Part shown: piece by piece, positions 61,201 through 64,000 of the stretch
How positions within the stretch are numbered: the stretch's first letter is position 1
Layout of the letters: the number at the start of each line of letters is the position of its first letter
NCBI RefSeq assembly: GCF_910591885.1
Contig: NC_063277.1
Coordinates: forward strand, 18,371,664 to 18,435,663
Source: Bombus terrestris
Lineage: Eukaryota; Arthropoda; Insecta; Hymenoptera; Apidae
Reading direction: 5' to 3'
Length of the DNA stretch: 64,000 nt
Notes under the pieces: model-generated
Seen by the model: only the letters and a program-made list of their open reading frames with translations
What the model was told of the DNA's origin: nothing
Database searches by the model: none
Program-made: the position numbers and the translations under genes

Positions 61201-62880
61201 TACTTATTTAGCTGCATCCAGAATCAATCTTCAACTCGTAGGAATTACGCGGAGAAACACACTGTGAACGCTTACCTGCAACAGAAAAAAGAAAGCATTT
61301 ACATAACGAGAAATGTACGACTTATGGTTGTAAAAATGTTCGTGTAAATGGAAAGTACAAATTAAAGTTAAATAATCTAATTTAAAAACTCAATTACTTA
61401 TAAGCGAACGATGTCAATTCGATTAAGAATATTTGACAGAAATAACAGCGTTCTCCAAATTCATCTTCGTAGATGCAAACAACAAGTCGCACCTAACGCT
61501 CGATTTCTTCCGGAAACTAAGTTATTTCCATTGCGCTCGAGTATCGCATTAACGAGATCCCAAGTGGACGTCAAACGAAAATATGAGAAATCAGAGTTAC
61601 GGCAAGAATAGAATTCAGGGTGCAATAAAAAGTTATCGAAGCAGCGGTCGGTTGCAGTCAGCATTATCGGGCAAGAGATTCCTTCATCTCGGTCTGCGAA
61701 CTTTAAACGTTATTAACGTCGATTTGCCAGCGGGTTTCGATTTTATTCAATCGCCCGATACCCCATTGAATTTAAGATAAGCACGACGATCGATCAACCC
61801 CCCTGCCTATATCCATTCGGGAAACGCGTACACCACTCTTTACGTTCTCTATACGCGCATATACGGACATGTGCAAAAGTCCTAGCTTAGACTATCTATG
61901 TATGTGTCGTTCGTTCCTTCCAATCGACAAATTTTTCGAAAATAGAACGCTGATCCAAGAGTTATAAAATATGTATGGAGCGAATTCAAACGTGTCAAGA
62001 GAGAGAAAGAATTTTCTTTCGTTTCCATTTATTTTAATAATTCTTACGAGTGAAACTAGAAAAATACAGGAGAATAAAAACAAACTCATAAATCACCAAT
62101 ATCAAGCGACACTGTTGCAAATGAACAATGGCAGTAAAAAATGACAACGTGTCATAAGTCTCCTGCTATAGAACGATGAAATAGAAGAGTATCGTTGACG
62201 CATCAAAATGTAGCCAAATTATTTGTTCGTAGTGTTTTCATTTGATCATGATCATCCAGTGTATTATCGTCAAATATTCTATAAAATATTAATAGTATCG
62301 CACTACTATCCTTTCGCTCGTCCTTAAACATAAAAGAATAAAGAATAAAAATTTCCACTCGGTAGATTGGACGGTGTAAATCTCTTGCACTGTACATAGT
62401 ATAATAGCGTATATACATATACATAGAAATAGAATAAGGAACAAGGTAAGAAAGCGAGACTGGCGTCACGTACTCGAACTATGGAGTCGCGAAGAAGCGG
62501 GTATAGTCTCGCGTAGCAGCGGACTAGCGGCGCAATCCGTGTCGAGGAAAAGTTATCGAGAATAATAAATTCGAAGGGAGGACGGATCGAGAGACAAAAG
62601 TCTGGACGATCCATCGATCTCGCAAGTTCTTCGCTATACTTGGTCGTGCCGGTCGTTCGAAAGAAGGGAGGCTAGAATAAAGCAACTGAGAAGCGATAAA
62701 GAACGATCCAAGAAATTATGCCGTTCGAATATACTGGGTCTCTATCTCGCGAAGACGACTTTTCGTACGACGCAACGAAGCAGAAACGGCGGACGTGTAG
62801 TCCACTTTCGTGTTGTCGAAGAATCGCATCGTCGGAGAAAGGGAAACGGACCGAACGAACCGACCGAAAGAGCGATAGGT

Positions 62881-62881
<1 letters not shown>
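58224..62881. other. Noncoding stretch
   Basis: A + strand frame from ATG 58346 to 58762 (138 codons) has a fair start context but no recognisable domain. A - strand frame of 173 codons at 58930-59451 is Ser/Arg/Phe-rich. Both are within what chance gives. The rest is AT-rich with nothing I can support. Confidence 0.45.

Positions 62882-62918
<37 letters not shown>
62882..62918 (+). repeat. GA dinucleotide repeat, about 18 units
   Basis: A pure GA run, the longest GA microsatellite in the window. It opens Arg-Glu, Glu-Arg and Leu-Ser dipeptide frames on both strands, which inflates neighbouring frames. Confidence 0.95.
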
Positions 62919-62920
<2 letters not shown>

Positions 62921-64000
62921 AGGCGGCTAGCTAGATCGTTCTCTCGCTGTGTATATCTTGGACGAGACATGAAAAATGCATCTAACGGCCCTCCAGGCAC
63001 TTCACCATTCAAGTCCACGGCTACCCCCGCCAACCTGCCACCACTTTTCAGATCAAAAGTTACCTGCTGGCATAAGTTTCCTCGACCTGGCCATATCCAC
63101 GGCCCGTGTCCTGACGGAAAGAGCCGGCTGTCTAGCCGCGTGGTTAACAAAACGCGAGACATCGCTCTGTTACGAGCTGTTGCCTGCGAGATGCGCGGAA
63201 CGCGCAACATTTCGCTCCTCGTGATAGATGCGAAATGTCCGAACAGATTTTGTGACAATTGCCGTTGCGAGTTACGATCGACCCTTTGCTCGCGAACGAC
63301 TCTAATGCAAAGCGTGACCGATACTACGAACGTGAAAACTTTTCGCTACTGCGTACTGTGTATTCTATAGAATGCTCTTTGATATTAGGTTACTATATCG
63401 TTACAAAAGGCAAGAAAGATAAATTTGTTTTAAAAATCGAAACTGTATTCTCTCTTGCGAACGTTCGACGATTCACAATAGTAGAGGTGTTGGAAAAAAA
63501 AGAGTAGAAAGAAAGATAGATGTCATTCAAAGTTGCGGAAAGCTCGTTCAAATTTTTCAACTTGATTCCGGGCATCGGACGCATACATCACGGCCGACGA
63601 GCCAGTCGTTACATTATATCTCCGACAATGAAACCGGAGTTAGTTATCATGGTTCTTTGTATTCAAATTGGCGCAGAAACACAGCGGGCAGATTATGTGG
63701 AATAGGCATTTATCGTGGGATTATGAATGCGGCATTGTAATAAAGATACGACCTTATTTGCCGGGCTATAATTACCTTTTTGTGCGGCGAATTAATCGAC
63801 GTTCAAACATGATATAAAAGCGTAGCAACGGCAGACTATACTTCCGGTGTGATTCATTTCTATCTCGAATGTATGTGAGAACAACGAGACGAAGAAAAAT
63901 TCATTTTCCTTAACGTTGTGTATACATATTTGACGAATATATCAAAAGCAAACAAATATCGAAAAACGAGGAATATAATTTAATAAATTTTATGATACCG
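62919..64000. other. Noncoding stretch with a GC-richer patch
   Basis: From 62.95 to 63.3 kb the sequence is GC-richer and open in several frames on both strands. A strong acceptor-like sequence (CCACTTTTCAG, AG at about 63050) is present on the + strand. The frames after it have no recognisable domain and no good donor, so I do not call an exon. The last 700 bases are AT-rich and run off the window. Confidence 0.4.

Noticed and set aside
62716..63370. Long overlapping open frames on both strands (up to 180 codons)
   Set aside because: They run through a GA microsatellite and a GC-rich patch, overlap one another, and show no recognisable domain or donor. The acceptor at about 63050 is strong but leads nowhere convincing.
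1..64000. Intact transposon, telomeric repeat or known insect microRNA
   Set aside because: No transposase or polymerase-like frame, no TTAGG array, and no mature microRNA sequence that I could recognise by eye.

Overview
The window looks like a piece of an insect nuclear genome, most likely from a hymenopteran such as a bee or ant. The base composition is AT-leaning yet CpG dinucleotides are abundant throughout, many microsatellites are scattered along it, and long stretches have no open frame of note. I see no operons, ribosome binding sites, rRNA, convincing tRNA, CRISPR array or phage. I also see no transposase or reverse transcriptase frame; the longest open frame is about 223 codons. 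The order-level placement is an inference from composition, not from an identified gene.

Almost everything here reads as intron or intergenic DNA. Four short segments carry some combination of open frame, protein-like composition and splice or start signals. They are a secreted-leader-like coding start on the + strand (29856-30239), preceded by a CpG-rich promoter-like block near 28.6 kb; a 101-nt internal-exon candidate on the - strand (54620-54720); an exon or terminal-exon candidate on the - strand (14121-14450); and a weaker first-exon candidate on the - strand (21509-21688). I recognise none of these proteins. The - strand candidates could belong to one gene with very long introns, but the sequence does not prove it.

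Layout. 0-5 kb holds three diverged copies of an unrecognised ~70-120 bp repeat, all in the same orientation. 5-14 kb is noncoding, with a CpG-rich block at 5.8-6.2 kb and a 13-bp-arm inverted repeat at 9.13 kb. 14.1-14.45 kb holds a - strand exon candidate. 18.63-18.79 kb is a long AT-dinucleotide tract. 21.0-22.2 kb has the longest open frame, a purine-rich strand and a GC-rich triplet tract. 28.5-30.2 kb is a CpG-rich promoter-like block leading to the + strand leader exon. 30-50 kb is mostly featureless, with simple repeats and a few enhancer-like motif clusters. 50.2-50.5 kb has a hexamer repeat beside CCG-type triplets. 54.6 kb holds the - strand internal exon candidate. 55-64 kb is noncoding, with GA tracts. 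No undescribed system can be demonstrated from the sequence. The best leads are the local repeat family and the unrecognised exon candidates.
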